Part shown: positions 1 to 6,990 of the stretch, one piece after another
Layout of the letters: every line of letters begins with the position of its first letter
How positions within the stretch are numbered: position 1 is the first letter of the stretch
Assembly: GCA_019248085.1 (NCBI GenBank)
Contig: JAEHHF010000011.1
Coordinates: forward strand, 1 to 15,883
Source of the DNA: Candidatus Dojkabacteria bacterium S2_J21
Lineage (GTDB): Bacteria > Patescibacteria > Dojkabacteria > SC72
DNA: 15,883 nt
Reading direction: 5' to 3'
The notes under the pieces: generated by a model
Seen by the model: only the letters and a program-made list of their open reading frames with translations
Told to the model about the DNA's origin: nothing
Database searches by the model: none
Translations under genes and position numbers: made by a program

Positions 1-100
1 CTGAATTTGCGCTGATTAGAAGGATTACTACGAGAACAATAATTAGTAATACGAGGGCTATGCCACCAATGAGGAGGATTTTTTTCTTTTTGGGATCCAT
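1..100 (-). CDS. N-terminal fragment of a membrane-anchored protein (cut by window edge)
   Basis: An ATG at 98-100 (minus) opens a frame that stays open to the window edge, giving 33 residues. The visible part is a short basic start (MDPKKKK) followed by an uninterrupted hydrophobic stretch of about 22 residues and then SANS. This is either a single N-terminal membrane anchor with a cytoplasmic start or an uncleaved signal sequence. It begins 17 nt after the stop codon of the sortase gene on the same strand, so the two are probably co-transcribed and this could be a surface protein handled with the sortase. No family can be assigned because the exported part lies outside the window. There is no Shine-Dalgarno sequence before the ATG. 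Confidence 0.6.
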   Translation of the reverse strand, partial: MDPKKKKILLIGGIALVLLIIVLVVILLISANS

Positions 101-117
101 AATCTAACAGTTTAATT

Positions 118-918
118 TTAAATTTCTCTTTCTGCAATAACCACGAGTCTTTTTGTACCAATTCCTAGGGGCCAACAGGTCATCATAGTTATTGTTTCTT
201 TGTTGTTCTGTGATTCTAGTATGGAGAAGTCATCTGCTGAAACAATCTTTTTGCTTCTGACAATATATTTCAAGACCTTGTCATCCTTCTTAATATCTAC
301 CTCTTGTCCAATATCTATATTACTCAATCTAGAGAATATTGTCTCGGGCAAGTTTTGGTGGCCGTTAAAGAAGGTCTCGACAGCACTATGACCATATATG
401 AAAGAATTACCTCCATCTCCTGGTAGCGGAGTCCCTGCGAAATGTGCTAGTCCTTGCTTGAGGTATTGGTTGTAAACTTTCTCGTTGTAACTATCAATAT
501 TGGAAGATATTTTGATATTGGAGATTCCGATACTTGAAATGTCGATATACATATCTTTGGCATAGTCCTTATCTATGACTATTTCTTTTTGTGTTTGCGT
601 TACTGGATCGTAATATTGTGAGTCTGCTAATGTCCCTAACTGTTGGGAGAGGTTCGCAAAATAGCTTTTTCCTGGATCGTAGTAGGCTAGTTGGGATTCA
701 ATATATGTTTGGTATGATTCGGGGACGGGTTCTACTATGGAATCCGCCCGTGCTTGTTCAATCATTCCATCAATATATGATTTGGCGAGGGGTATTAATT
801 GGCTAGCGATAATGATGATTCCAGTTATGGCAAATGCTATGGATATATATATCCTGGTTTTCTTAACCTTGGTTTGATTTTCAGTTTGTATGTTCCAATC
901 GTGAATTTCCATGACCAT
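118..918 (-). CDS. Sortase family cysteine transpeptidase
   Basis: Sortases cut a C-terminal sorting signal (LPXTG type) on exported proteins and join the new C-terminus to an amino group on the cell surface or another subunit. The 266-residue protein has a cytoplasmic N-terminus, one membrane segment at about residues 23-45, a spacer region of about 65 residues, and a sortase domain at about 115-266. The family triad is visible: His177 in NSFIYGH, Cys248 in TMMTC, and Arg257 in GTKR. The upstream motif AGTPLPGDGG is typical of the fold. The first ATG is at 918 and a second in frame is at 912; a possible -10 (919-924) would put the transcription start close to 912, favouring residue 3 as the true start. 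A membrane protein gene follows 17 nt downstream. A plausible substrate, with LPETG, lies at 9433-10053. The sortase class cannot be fixed by eye. Confidence 0.93.
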   Translation of the reverse strand: MVMEIHDWNIQTENQTKVKKTRIYISIAFAITGIIIIASQLIPLAKSYIDGMIEQARADSIVEPVPESYQTYIESQLAYYDPGKSYFANLSQQLGTLADSQYYDPVTQTQKEIVIDKDYAKDMYIDISSIGISNIKISSNIDSYNEKVYNQYLKQGLAHFAGTPLPGDGGNSFIYGHSAVETFFNGHQNLPETIFSRLSNIDIGQEVDIKKDDKVLKYIVRSKKIVSADDFSILESQNNKETITMMTCWPLGIGTKRLVVIAEREI

Positions 919-927
919 ATATTACCA
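919..927 (-). promoter_or_regulatory. Possible extended -10 of the sortase gene
   Basis: Read on the minus strand this is TGGTAATAT, a TGn extension followed by a 4-of-6 match to TATAAT. A start about 7 nt further on falls near 912, the A of the second in-frame ATG, which would make a leaderless message. No clear -35 is seen. Short and imperfect, so tentative. Confidence 0.3.
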
Positions 928-975
928 GATTTATCTAGCTAATGGGGAGGACCACTGGCAAATTAAATTGGTGTT

Positions 976-984
976 TGCTAAAAT
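976..984 (+). promoter_or_regulatory. Possible extended -10 of dnaJ
   Basis: TGCTAAAAT is an extended -10 (TGn plus a 5-of-6 match to TATAAT). The expected transcription start is around 991, only about 2 nt before the ATG at 993, so the dnaJ message would be leaderless or nearly so. A weak -35-like TGGCAA lies at 956-961, 17 bp upstream. Confidence 0.4.
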
Positions 985-992
985 ACTTTGCT

Positions 993-2090
993 ATGGAAAA
1001 GAGAGATTACTACGAAGTATTAGGTGTAGAGAAAAAAGCGACTCAAACAGAGCTTAAAAAGGCTTACAGAAATCTTGTTAAAAAATACCATCCTGATTCT
1101 AACAAGGATGATGGTGCTGAGGAGAAGTTTAAGGAAGTACAGGAAGCATATGAGGTACTTTCGGATGAATCTAAGCGTTCTGCATATGATCAGTATGGTC
1201 ATGCTGCTACTGCTGGTTTTAACCCAGGTGCTGGTGGATATTCTGATTTTAGTGGTTTTGATGGTAATACGCCTTTTGATATGGGTGATATTTTTAATTC
1301 TTTCTTTGGTGGTGGGAACTCAGGGTTTGATTTTGGATTTGGTAATTCTTCTGGTAGAAGACAGGCTCAGGGTGGTGCAGATATTCGTTACAGAGTGAGA
1401 TTGAAATTTGATGAAGCTATGGAGGGTGGGGAGTATGAGATTAAGGTCCAGAGGGATGAGACTTGTGAGCATTGCGAGGGTACTGGTAGTGAGGATGGTA
1501 AGGTTGAGACTTGCTCTGTGTGTCATGGGTCTGGGCAGGAGAGGCAGGTTAGAAATACGATATTAGGTCAAATTGCTGTAATGGGGACTTGTTCTAAGTG
1601 TAAGGGTACGGGGAAGAGCATAAAGAATGAGTGTAAGGTTTGTGGTGGTTCTGGTGTTAATGCTACTTCTGAGAAGGTTAAGGTGAAGATTCCTGCTGGT
1701 GCATATGATGGTATGATTTTGAGATTTAGAGGTGGTGGGAATGCTGGTAACAATGGTAGTGCTCATGGGGATTTGTATGTAGAGATTGAGGTTGAGACTT
1801 CTTCTAAGTTTGAGAGAAGGGGTAATGATATTTATTCTGATGTTGATATTCCTATATATATGGCTGTATTAGGTGGTAAGGTTGATGTTGATACTGTTGC
1901 TGGGAATGTGGTTTTAAAGATTCCTAATGGTACTCAATCTGGATCTATATTTAGATTAAAGGGTAAGGGTGCATATATTTTGAATGGTGAGGGTAAGAGG
2001 GGGGATCATTATGTGAGGATAAATATACATGTACCTGCTAGATTGAACAAAAAAGAGAAGGAGTTGTGGGAGGAGTTGAGTAAGGTTTAA
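993..2090 (+). CDS. dnaJ: Chaperone protein DnaJ (Hsp40, type I)
   Basis: DnaJ is the cytoplasmic co-chaperone that delivers unfolded proteins to DnaK and stimulates its ATPase. The 365-residue product has the full type I layout: J domain at about 5-70 with the HPD motif at 33-35; a Gly/Phe-rich linker at about 75-125; four zinc-finger repeats of CxxCxGxG form starting at Cys158, Cys174, Cys200 and Cys214; and the two C-terminal substrate-binding beta domains at about 225-350. The frame is open back to 942, but the 17 extra residues resemble nothing and the J domain normally starts within a few residues of Met, so 993 is the start. The -10-like site at 976-984 supports this. dnaK and grpE are not in the window. 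From about 1200 on the gene is strikingly rich in G and T, with GGT, GAG and GTT codons, unlike the A-rich aspS next door. Confidence 0.97.
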   Translation: MEKRDYYEVLGVEKKATQTELKKAYRNLVKKYHPDSNKDDGAEEKFKEVQEAYEVLSDESKRSAYDQYGHAATAGFNPGAGGYSDFSGFDGNTPFDMGDIFNSFFGGGNSGFDFGFGNSSGRRQAQGGADIRYRVRLKFDEAMEGGEYEIKVQRDETCEHCEGTGSEDGKVETCSVCHGSGQERQVRNTILGQIAVMGTCSKCKGTGKSIKNECKVCGGSGVNATSEKVKVKIPAGAYDGMILRFRGGGNAGNNGSAHGDLYVEIEVETSSKFERRGNDIYSDVDIPIYMAVLGGKVDVDTVAGNVVLKIPNGTQSGSIFRLKGKGAYILNGEGKRGDHYVRINIHVPARLNKKEKELWEELSKV

Positions 2091-2108
2091 ATGTGTTAAG
2101 ATATTTCT

Positions 2109-2600
2109 ATGAAGAAATATATAGTAATCGGGACATCTCTTTCAGGTAAAACTACACTAATAAAATATCTACGATCGACTACGAGTTTGCCAATTTCAGA
2201 GTTGGATGAAGAGTTAACAGAACTTAATAATGGGGAATTTCCTTCGGATGTAGAATACAAGCATAATGTGCTTTTTCCTAAGGTACTAGAGAAGATTTTA
2301 AATAAATCAGAGATAATATTTTTTACAAATGCTTGGTATTTTAAGCAAGAAGATTTAGAGGAAGCGAAGAGAAAAGGATTCAAAATTCTTCAACTATCTG
2401 TAGGTTTAGAGACTTTGAAATCAAGGAATGAAGCAAGAATTAAAGATGGGTATGAAGACATGACTCAATATCTTGAGGGCATGGTTAAATATCAGGAAGA
2501 TATAAAAAACACTGGTGTGGTTGATTTTGTAATTGATGGGGAACAAGAAGTGGAAAAAGTTGCAGAAGATATTTTAGGAGTAATTAAAGAACAAGAATAG
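2109..2600 (+). CDS. Small P-loop kinase-like protein
   Basis: A 163-residue soluble protein of the P-loop NTPase fold. The Walker A motif GTSLSGKTT is at residues 8-16, right after the first beta strand (KKYIVI). ELDEEL at 31-36 sits where shikimate and adenylate kinase-like proteins carry acidic residues. The segment RNEARIKDGYEDM at about 106-118, with two arginines, resembles the mobile lid of small-molecule kinases. Size and layout fit the shikimate/adenylate kinase-like group, but I recognise no specific family and the substrate is unknown. It starts 18 nt after dnaJ and is probably read from the dnaJ promoter. No Shine-Dalgarno sequence is visible. It could instead be a nucleotide-binding regulator rather than an enzyme. 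Confidence 0.8.
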   Translation: MKKYIVIGTSLSGKTTLIKYLRSTTSLPISELDEELTELNNGEFPSDVEYKHNVLFPKVLEKILNKSEIIFFTNAWYFKQEDLEEAKRKGFKILQLSVGLETLKSRNEARIKDGYEDMTQYLEGMVKYQEDIKNTGVVDFVIDGEQEVEKVAEDILGVIKEQE

Positions 2601-2620
2601 GTTTTTCCTCCATATAATTA

Positions 2621-2629
2621 TGATATAAT
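2621..2629 (+). promoter_or_regulatory. Extended -10 promoter of aspS
   Basis: TGATATAAT is a perfect extended -10 (TGn followed by TATAAT at 2624-2629). A second TATAAT lies at 2613-2618. There is no good -35, which extended -10 promoters tolerate. The expected start near 2636 gives a leader of about 28 nt before the ATG at 2664, with no Shine-Dalgarno sequence in it. Confidence 0.65.
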
Positions 2630-2663
2630 CTCCACATATAGATTATTTAATCAAACCATACTC

Positions 2664-4025
2664 ATGGAATTACTAGAAAGAACCCATATAGGGGAATTAG
2701 CACAACACATAGGACAAGTCATTAGAATAAGAGGAAGAGTAGATACCATAAGAGATCAAGGCAAAATCATATTCATAATGGTAAGAGACAGATCAGGAAT
2801 AGTACAAACAGTAGCATGGTTTGGAGACGAAGAAGTATTCAAAACCGCAAAAACCCTAACAGCAGAATCAGTAATAGACATAACAGGAGAAGTAAAAGAA
2901 GCAAAACAAGTAGCATGCGGATATGAAATAGGGATAAAAACATTAAACATAGATTCAGTTGCACAAACCCCATTACCAATAGCCATTGAAGGAGAACATG
3001 TAGACAATGTAACCGCATTAGACAAGAGATTGGATTACAGATGGGTAGATCTAAGAAGCAAACGAAACCAACTAATGATGGATGTAGCTACAACAATGGG
3101 AGCATCCTTCAGACAATATTGTGTAGATAACGGATTCGTAGAAATACAAGCACCAAGAGTAATCAGTGCGGCAAGTGAATCAGGAGCAAACGTATTTGAG
3201 GTAAAATACTTTGACAGGAAAGCATACCTAGCTCAGTCACCACAATTCCACAAACAAATGGGAATGGCAGCAGACCTAGAAAGAGTCTTTAACATGGGAC
3301 CAGTATTTAGAGCAGAAAAATCATTCACAACAAGACACCTAACAGAATATACAAGCTTCGATGTAGAGATGGCATACATTGATTCATACAAAGATGTCTG
3401 TCATTTTGAACAGGAAATGCTTAAAAAGATGTTAGCTGAAGTAAAAGCAAAGTATGGAGAAAAGGTAAAAGAAGTATTTGGAATAGATATTAAAGTACCA
3501 GAAGGAGACTTCCCATATCTCACTGTAGCAGAAGCTAAAGAAAAATTGGCAAAAGCAGGCATAGAAAGTAAGGATACAGGGGACTTCTCACCAGAAGAAG
3601 AAAGAGCAATGGGAGTGATAATGGAAAAGGAGACAGGAAGTGAATTCGTATTTGTTGTTGATTACCCATATGCAAGAAGAGCTTTCTACCATATGAGGGA
3701 TTCGGAGAACCCTAAGATAGCAATGGGTTTTGACCTCTTCTGGAAAGGACTTGAAATTACAACAGGTGCACAAAGAGAACATAGGATTGATGTATTGAAA
3801 AAGAATGCAGTAGAAAGAGGTATGGAATTAGAAGGGCAACTCAAAGACTATCTCGAATATTTTGAATATGGATGCCCACCTCATGGTGGATTTGGAATGG
3901 GTACAGAAAGAGTGGTAATGAAAATGTTAGGCTTCGGAAGTATCCTAGAAACCACATACTTACCTAACACTCCAAATAGACTAGGAAAGCTACTCTCTAA
4001 AATTGCAGTTGAGAAGAAGAAATAA
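2664..4025 (+). CDS. aspS: Aspartyl-tRNA synthetase, archaeal type (possibly Asp/Asn non-discriminating)
   Basis: Class II aminoacyl-tRNA synthetase that charges tRNA-Asp with aspartate. At 453 residues it is the compact archaeal/eukaryotic kind and lacks the large insertion (GAD) domain of the usual bacterial enzyme of about 590 residues. The OB-fold anticodon-binding domain is at about 15-105. The catalytic domain holds LAQSPQFHKQM (189-199), motif 2 in FRAEKSFTTRHLTE (215-228), EITTGAQREHRIDVL (364-378) and motif 3 GFGMGTER (409-416). Compared from memory with the Thermococcus enzyme, whose Trp26 and Lys85 confer tRNA-Asp specificity, the matching positions here appear to be Asp27 and Ala84. 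That hints at an enzyme that also makes Asp-tRNA-Asn and would need the amidotransferase GatCAB, not seen here. The first half uses A-ending codons very heavily. It has its own promoter. Confidence 0.95.
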   Translation: MELLERTHIGELAQHIGQVIRIRGRVDTIRDQGKIIFIMVRDRSGIVQTVAWFGDEEVFKTAKTLTAESVIDITGEVKEAKQVACGYEIGIKTLNIDSVAQTPLPIAIEGEHVDNVTALDKRLDYRWVDLRSKRNQLMMDVATTMGASFRQYCVDNGFVEIQAPRVISAASESGANVFEVKYFDRKAYLAQSPQFHKQMGMAADLERVFNMGPVFRAEKSFTTRHLTEYTSFDVEMAYIDSYKDVCHFEQEMLKKMLAEVKAKYGEKVKEVFGIDIKVPEGDFPYLTVAEAKEKLAKAGIESKDTGDFSPEEERAMGVIMEKETGSEFVFVVDYPYARRAFYHMRDSENPKIAMGFDLFWKGLEITTGAQREHRIDVLKKNAVERGMELEGQLKDYLEYFEYGCPPHGGFGMGTERVVMKMLGFGSILETTYLPNTPNRLGKLLSKIAVEKKK

Positions 4026-4053
4026 CTCAGTTATTCATCTTTCTAACTCTTTG

Positions 4054-4062
4054 TGATATACT
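4054..4062 (+). promoter_or_regulatory. Extended -10 promoter ahead of the nusA leader
   Basis: TGATATACT is an extended -10 (TGn plus a 5-of-6 TATAAT match at 4057-4062). A weak -35-like TTCATC is at 4034-4039, 17 bp upstream. The expected start near 4069 lies between the aspS stop and the terminator hairpin at 4090-4111, so transcripts from here would meet that hairpin at once. An alternative -10 (TATAAT at 4148-4153) sits just before nusA and would give a nearly leaderless message. Confidence 0.5.
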
Positions 4063-4089
4063 ACTAATTGAAAGTAATACAAAGAGGAG

Positions 4090-4120
4090 GGTGGGGATGA
4101 AAATTCTCACCTTTTTTTTT
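4090..4120 (+). terminator. Intrinsic terminator/attenuator in the nusA leader
   Basis: A 9-bp stem pairs 4090-4098 with 4103-4111, including two G-U pairs. It is closed by a GAAA tetraloop (4099-4102) and followed directly by nine T (4112-4120). This is a textbook rho-independent terminator. It can end the aspS transcript, 65 nt after the aspS stop. Because a promoter lies upstream of it at 4054-4062 and a leader ORF with an SD overlaps its 5' arm, it may also act as an attenuator for nusA-infB. Confidence 0.8.
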
Positions 4121-4159
4121 GAAAGAACTATTTTAAATATAATTTTTTATAATAATTAA
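4097..4159 (+). CDS. Putative 20-codon leader peptide upstream of nusA
   Basis: The ATG at 4097-4099 lies inside the terminator hairpin and is preceded by a strong Shine-Dalgarno sequence, GAGGAGG at 4084-4090, with 6 nt spacing. The frame encodes a 20-residue peptide beginning MKILTFFFER; its three Phe codons are the T-tract of the terminator. The stop TAA (4157-4159) is 3 nt before the nusA ATG. Ribosome loading would cover the 5' arm of the hairpin and prevent it forming, and termination at TAA could feed ribosomes into nusA. Strong SDs are rare in this window, which makes this one noteworthy. It may still be chance: the peptide is not a known family and the frame is short. Confidence 0.4.
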   Translation: MKILTFFFERTILNIIFYNN

Positions 4160-4162
4160 ACC

Positions 4163-5350
4163 ATGGCAATGACATCAGAATTTGTTTCTGCAATCAATCA
4201 AATCGCTTCTGAGCGAGGTATTGAAAAAGAAGAAATCTTTACAGCCCTAGAATCAGCAATATTGGTAGCATACAAGAAAGAGAAATTCATGGACCTAAAT
4301 CTTTCTCAAGAAGAGGAAGAAACAATGGGAGGCAACCTTACTGTTGAATTAGACAGAGAGACAGGTGAATTCAAACTCATAGCTACAAAGGAAGTAGTAA
4401 AGAAGGTTAAAGATGATAATACAGAAATATCAGTAGCTGATGCAGAGATGATTTCTCCAAATGTTGAAGAGGGAGACTCGATACAGTTAGAAATGCCAGC
4501 TGAAGAGTTTGGTAGAATCGCAGCACAAACAGCAAAACAGGTCATATTACAAAAGATGAGAGAATCTGAGAAAGAAGCTGTTCTTGGTGAATTTGAAGAC
4601 AAGGTTGGAGAAGTATTCAGTGCTTTGATGCAGAGAATGCAAAAGGGTCAGGTAATCTTTGAAATTGGTAAAGCAACAGCAGTAATGCCAGCAGAAGAGC
4701 AGATCTCTAACGAATTCTACAGATTAGGTGAGAGATACAAAGTACTCTTGAAATCCATAGATGATTCTCAGGTAATTGTTTCTAGAGCAGATCCTAAGTT
4801 CCTCATAGAGCTTTTCAAATTGGAAGTTCCTGAGATTGAATCAGGCGTTGTTGAAATTAAAGCAATCGCAAGAGAAGCAGGTTCTAGAACTAAGATTGCA
4901 GTTGAATCTCATCAGGATGGAGTAGATCCAATTGGTTCATGTGTAGGACAAAGAGGTATTCGTATTGCTAATGTTATGAACGAAATTGGTGAAGAGAAGA
5001 TAGATATCATCGAATGGGATGAAGCTCCTCACAGATTCGTTGCCAATGCGTTAAGTCCAGCAAAGATTGATAGTGTAAATATTACTGAGGATACAGCAAC
5101 TGTAACAGTTGATGAAGATCAGCTATCATTAGCTATTGGTAGAGAAGGACAGAATGTAAGATTGGCATGGAAATTAACTGGATACAAGATTGATATTGTT
5201 GGTAATGGTGTTAAGAAAGAAGAACCTGTTGAAGCTGAAGAACCAAAAACAGAGGAAGTTATTGAAAAGCCAAAGAAAAAAGCTACTAAGAAAACAGCTA
5301 AGAAAGTAAAGAAGGCAACAGTTGTTAAAAAGGCAGCTAAGGAAGAATAA
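4163..5350 (+). CDS. nusA: Transcription termination/antitermination factor NusA
   Basis: NusA binds RNA polymerase and nascent RNA and promotes pausing and hairpin-dependent termination. The 395-residue protein has the N-terminal polymerase-binding domain at about 1-135, an S1 domain at about 138-207, KH1 at about 230-300 with DPIGSCVGQRG (255-265), and KH2 at about 300-348 with LSLAIGREGQNVRLAWKLTG (321-340). There are no C-terminal acidic repeats as in E. coli; instead the chain ends in a Glu-rich, then Lys/Ala-rich tail (349-395). Either Met1 or Met3 could be the start; there is no Shine-Dalgarno sequence immediately before either. The upstream leader carries an intrinsic terminator and a leader ORF, the sort of element NusA could act on itself. 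infB follows 16 nt downstream, the usual order in bacteria. Confidence 0.97.
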   Translation: MAMTSEFVSAINQIASERGIEKEEIFTALESAILVAYKKEKFMDLNLSQEEEETMGGNLTVELDRETGEFKLIATKEVVKKVKDDNTEISVADAEMISPNVEEGDSIQLEMPAEEFGRIAAQTAKQVILQKMRESEKEAVLGEFEDKVGEVFSALMQRMQKGQVIFEIGKATAVMPAEEQISNEFYRLGERYKVLLKSIDDSQVIVSRADPKFLIELFKLEVPEIESGVVEIKAIAREAGSRTKIAVESHQDGVDPIGSCVGQRGIRIANVMNEIGEEKIDIIEWDEAPHRFVANALSPAKIDSVNITEDTATVTVDEDQLSLAIGREGQNVRLAWKLTGYKIDIVGNGVKKEEPVEAEEPKTEEVIEKPKKKATKKTAKKVKKATVVKKAAKEE

Positions 5351-5366
5351 TTTAACAGATTAAGTA

Positions 5367-6908
5367 ATGTCTAAGAAAAGTCTAAATACAACTCAGGAAA
5401 GCGAGAGAGTTCCAATAGTGACGATCTTAGGTCATGTTGATCATGGTAAAACAACAATATTGGATAACATCAGAAAGAGTGATGTTCAAAGTTGCGAAGC
5501 AGGCGGTATTACGCAGAGAGTTTCTGTATTTACTGTTTGTGTTAAGGGTGAGAAAAGGATTACATTCATAGATACTCCTGGTCATGAGGCTTTTGATCTT
5601 ATGAGATCTAGAGGTGGAAGTATTGCAGATATTGTATTACTCATAGTAGCTGCAGATGATGGTGTACAACCTCAGACTAAAGAATCAATCGAAATTATAA
5701 ATCGTTCTACAGCTAAACCAATCGTTGTTATAAACAAATGTGATTTACCAGATATGGATATTTCCAAAATCAAGAGAGATCTTGTAAGCAATGGTATGCA
5801 GGTTGAAGGGTTGGGTGGAAGTATCCCCGTTATCGAAGTTTCTGGAAAGACAGGCAAAGGTATCCCTGAGCTCTTGGACCTAATTCTTCTCGTTGCAGAG
5901 GTAGAAGGATTGCAAGGAAGAGATGCTCTTCCTAAGGGAGTCATTGGAAAAGCATTCGTACTAGAATCAATAAAGGATCAATCTAAAGGAAATGTCTCTT
6001 CAATGGCATTAATTCAAGGCCATATATGTGAAGGAGATCTTTTTGGATACAGAATGGGTAAGGAGTACTTCATTGAAAAGGTAAAGGGTGTCATAGCAGA
6101 AGACAATACGGATCTGTGTCTCTTAAGTGGTGGATGTGGTGGAAAGATATTAGGTATCTCGAATTCTTTGGAACTTGGGACGGAAGTTTTTGTGTTAGAA
6201 AAGAATGATGAGAAATTACTTAGATCTTTGTACAAAGAAGTTTCTACGGAAGCTATGGCCGACGAGGAAGCTTTGGAAGATTTCTTTGGAGATCAACAGG
6301 TCACAAAGGACAAACTATTCAATGTTATAGTGAAGAGCTCTTCGGAAGGATCTTTAGAAGCGTTGAAAAACTCTTTAAGCAAGATCGAAGAAGAGGGATA
6401 CTCTGCGAAGATCATAAAGTCTGGAGTAGGGAATATCACTCTCCAAGATGTAGAGATGGGTAGTATGTCCAAAGCCATTGTTCTGGGATTTGAAGTAGGA
6501 ATGGAAAACGGTGTAAATGAATATGCCAAGAACAACAAGGTATTGGTAAGAACATATGACATAATCTACAAACTACTCGAAGAGGTAAATGACGTTGTCT
6601 CTTTGATGTCCTTGCCAAAAGATGCAGAAGAGGAAATAGGGAAAGCAGTAGTAAAAGAAATCTTTGTACTTTCTAATGGTACTAAGGTATATGGTAGTAG
6701 AGTAGAGACTGGTATTATGAAAAGAGATTGCAGATGTGATGTGGTAAGAAAAGACGAGATTCTGGGAAGCGGGAAAATCAAATCTCTGAGAATCAATAAG
6801 GATACTGTAACAGAAGCAAAAGCAGGATTTGATTGTGGAATACAATTGGATACAGATATCGAGATTAAAGAGGGAGACGAGGTCTATTGCTTTAGGATTG
6901 TTAGGTAA
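5367..6908 (+). CDS. infB: Translation initiation factor IF-2 (short form)
   Basis: IF-2 is the GTPase that places initiator fMet-tRNA on the 30S subunit and drives subunit joining. At 513 residues this is a minimal form that lacks the long N-terminal extension of many bacteria; the G domain starts by residue 16. G motifs: GHVDHGKT (22-29), DTPGH (69-73), NKCD (123-126) and SGK (159-161, usually SAK). Domain III includes SGVGNITLQDV (352-362), and the C-terminal fMet-tRNA-binding domain ends at Arg513. One oddity is switch I: the usual GGITQHIGAY reads GGITQRVSVF (46-55), so the conserved His is Arg. It lies 16 nt after nusA with no promoter between them, so the two form an operon. rbfA and truB, often next in other bacteria, are absent here. 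Confidence 0.97.
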   Translation: MSKKSLNTTQESERVPIVTILGHVDHGKTTILDNIRKSDVQSCEAGGITQRVSVFTVCVKGEKRITFIDTPGHEAFDLMRSRGGSIADIVLLIVAADDGVQPQTKESIEIINRSTAKPIVVINKCDLPDMDISKIKRDLVSNGMQVEGLGGSIPVIEVSGKTGKGIPELLDLILLVAEVEGLQGRDALPKGVIGKAFVLESIKDQSKGNVSSMALIQGHICEGDLFGYRMGKEYFIEKVKGVIAEDNTDLCLLSGGCGGKILGISNSLELGTEVFVLEKNDEKLLRSLYKEVSTEAMADEEALEDFFGDQQVTKDKLFNVIVKSSSEGSLEALKNSLSKIEEEGYSAKIIKSGVGNITLQDVEMGSMSKAIVLGFEVGMENGVNEYAKNNKVLVRTYDIIYKLLEEVNDVVSLMSLPKDAEEEIGKAVVKEIFVLSNGTKVYGSRVETGIMKRDCRCDVVRKDEILGSGKIKSLRINKDTVTEAKAGFDCGIQLDTDIEIKEGDEVYCFRIVR

Positions 6909-6915
6909 ATAAGGA

Positions 6916-6943
6916 TTGTTATTTCCATAGAATGTGTTACAAT
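6916..6943 (+). promoter_or_regulatory. Promoter of the dockerin-protein gene
   Basis: TTGTTA (6916-6921), 16 bp, then TACAAT (6938-6943) preceded by TG (6935-6936), an extended -10. The expected start near 6950 gives a leader of about 40 nt. The accessory gene is therefore likely transcribed independently of nusA-infB. Confidence 0.6.
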
Positions 6944-6949
6944 TTTTAG

Positions 6950-6965
6950 AGGATTATAAAATCCT
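6950..6965 (+). other. Small hairpin at the infB/dockerin gene junction
   Basis: AGGATT (6950-6955) pairs with AATCCT (6960-6965) around an ATAA loop, and TTCTT follows. It could be a weak terminator for nusA-infB, or a 5' stabilising hairpin at the start of the downstream message, since the predicted transcription start falls at its first base. The stem is only 6 bp with two G-C pairs. Confidence 0.35.
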
Positions 6966-6990
6966 TTCTTAAAATAATCATTATTGAAAA

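Noticed and set aside
334..351. LPETI inside the sortase itself (residues 190-194) looks like a sorting motif.
   Set aside because: It lies inside the catalytic domain, has Ile instead of Gly, and is not followed by a membrane segment.
1075..1398. 107-codon plus-strand frame inside dnaJ.
   Set aside because: Out-of-frame shadow of dnaJ with a low-complexity Leu/Val/Ile product.
4138..4153. Two TATAAT boxes just before nusA as a separate strong promoter.
   Set aside because: Neither has a -35 at proper distance nor a TG extension; the region is so AT-rich that such matches are expected. Kept only as an alternative in the promoter entry.
5188..5347. Lys/Ala-rich end of NusA looks like a histone-like DNA-binding domain or fusion.
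   Set aside because: Short, low-complexity basic tails are common on nucleic-acid-binding proteins; no separate domain is visible.
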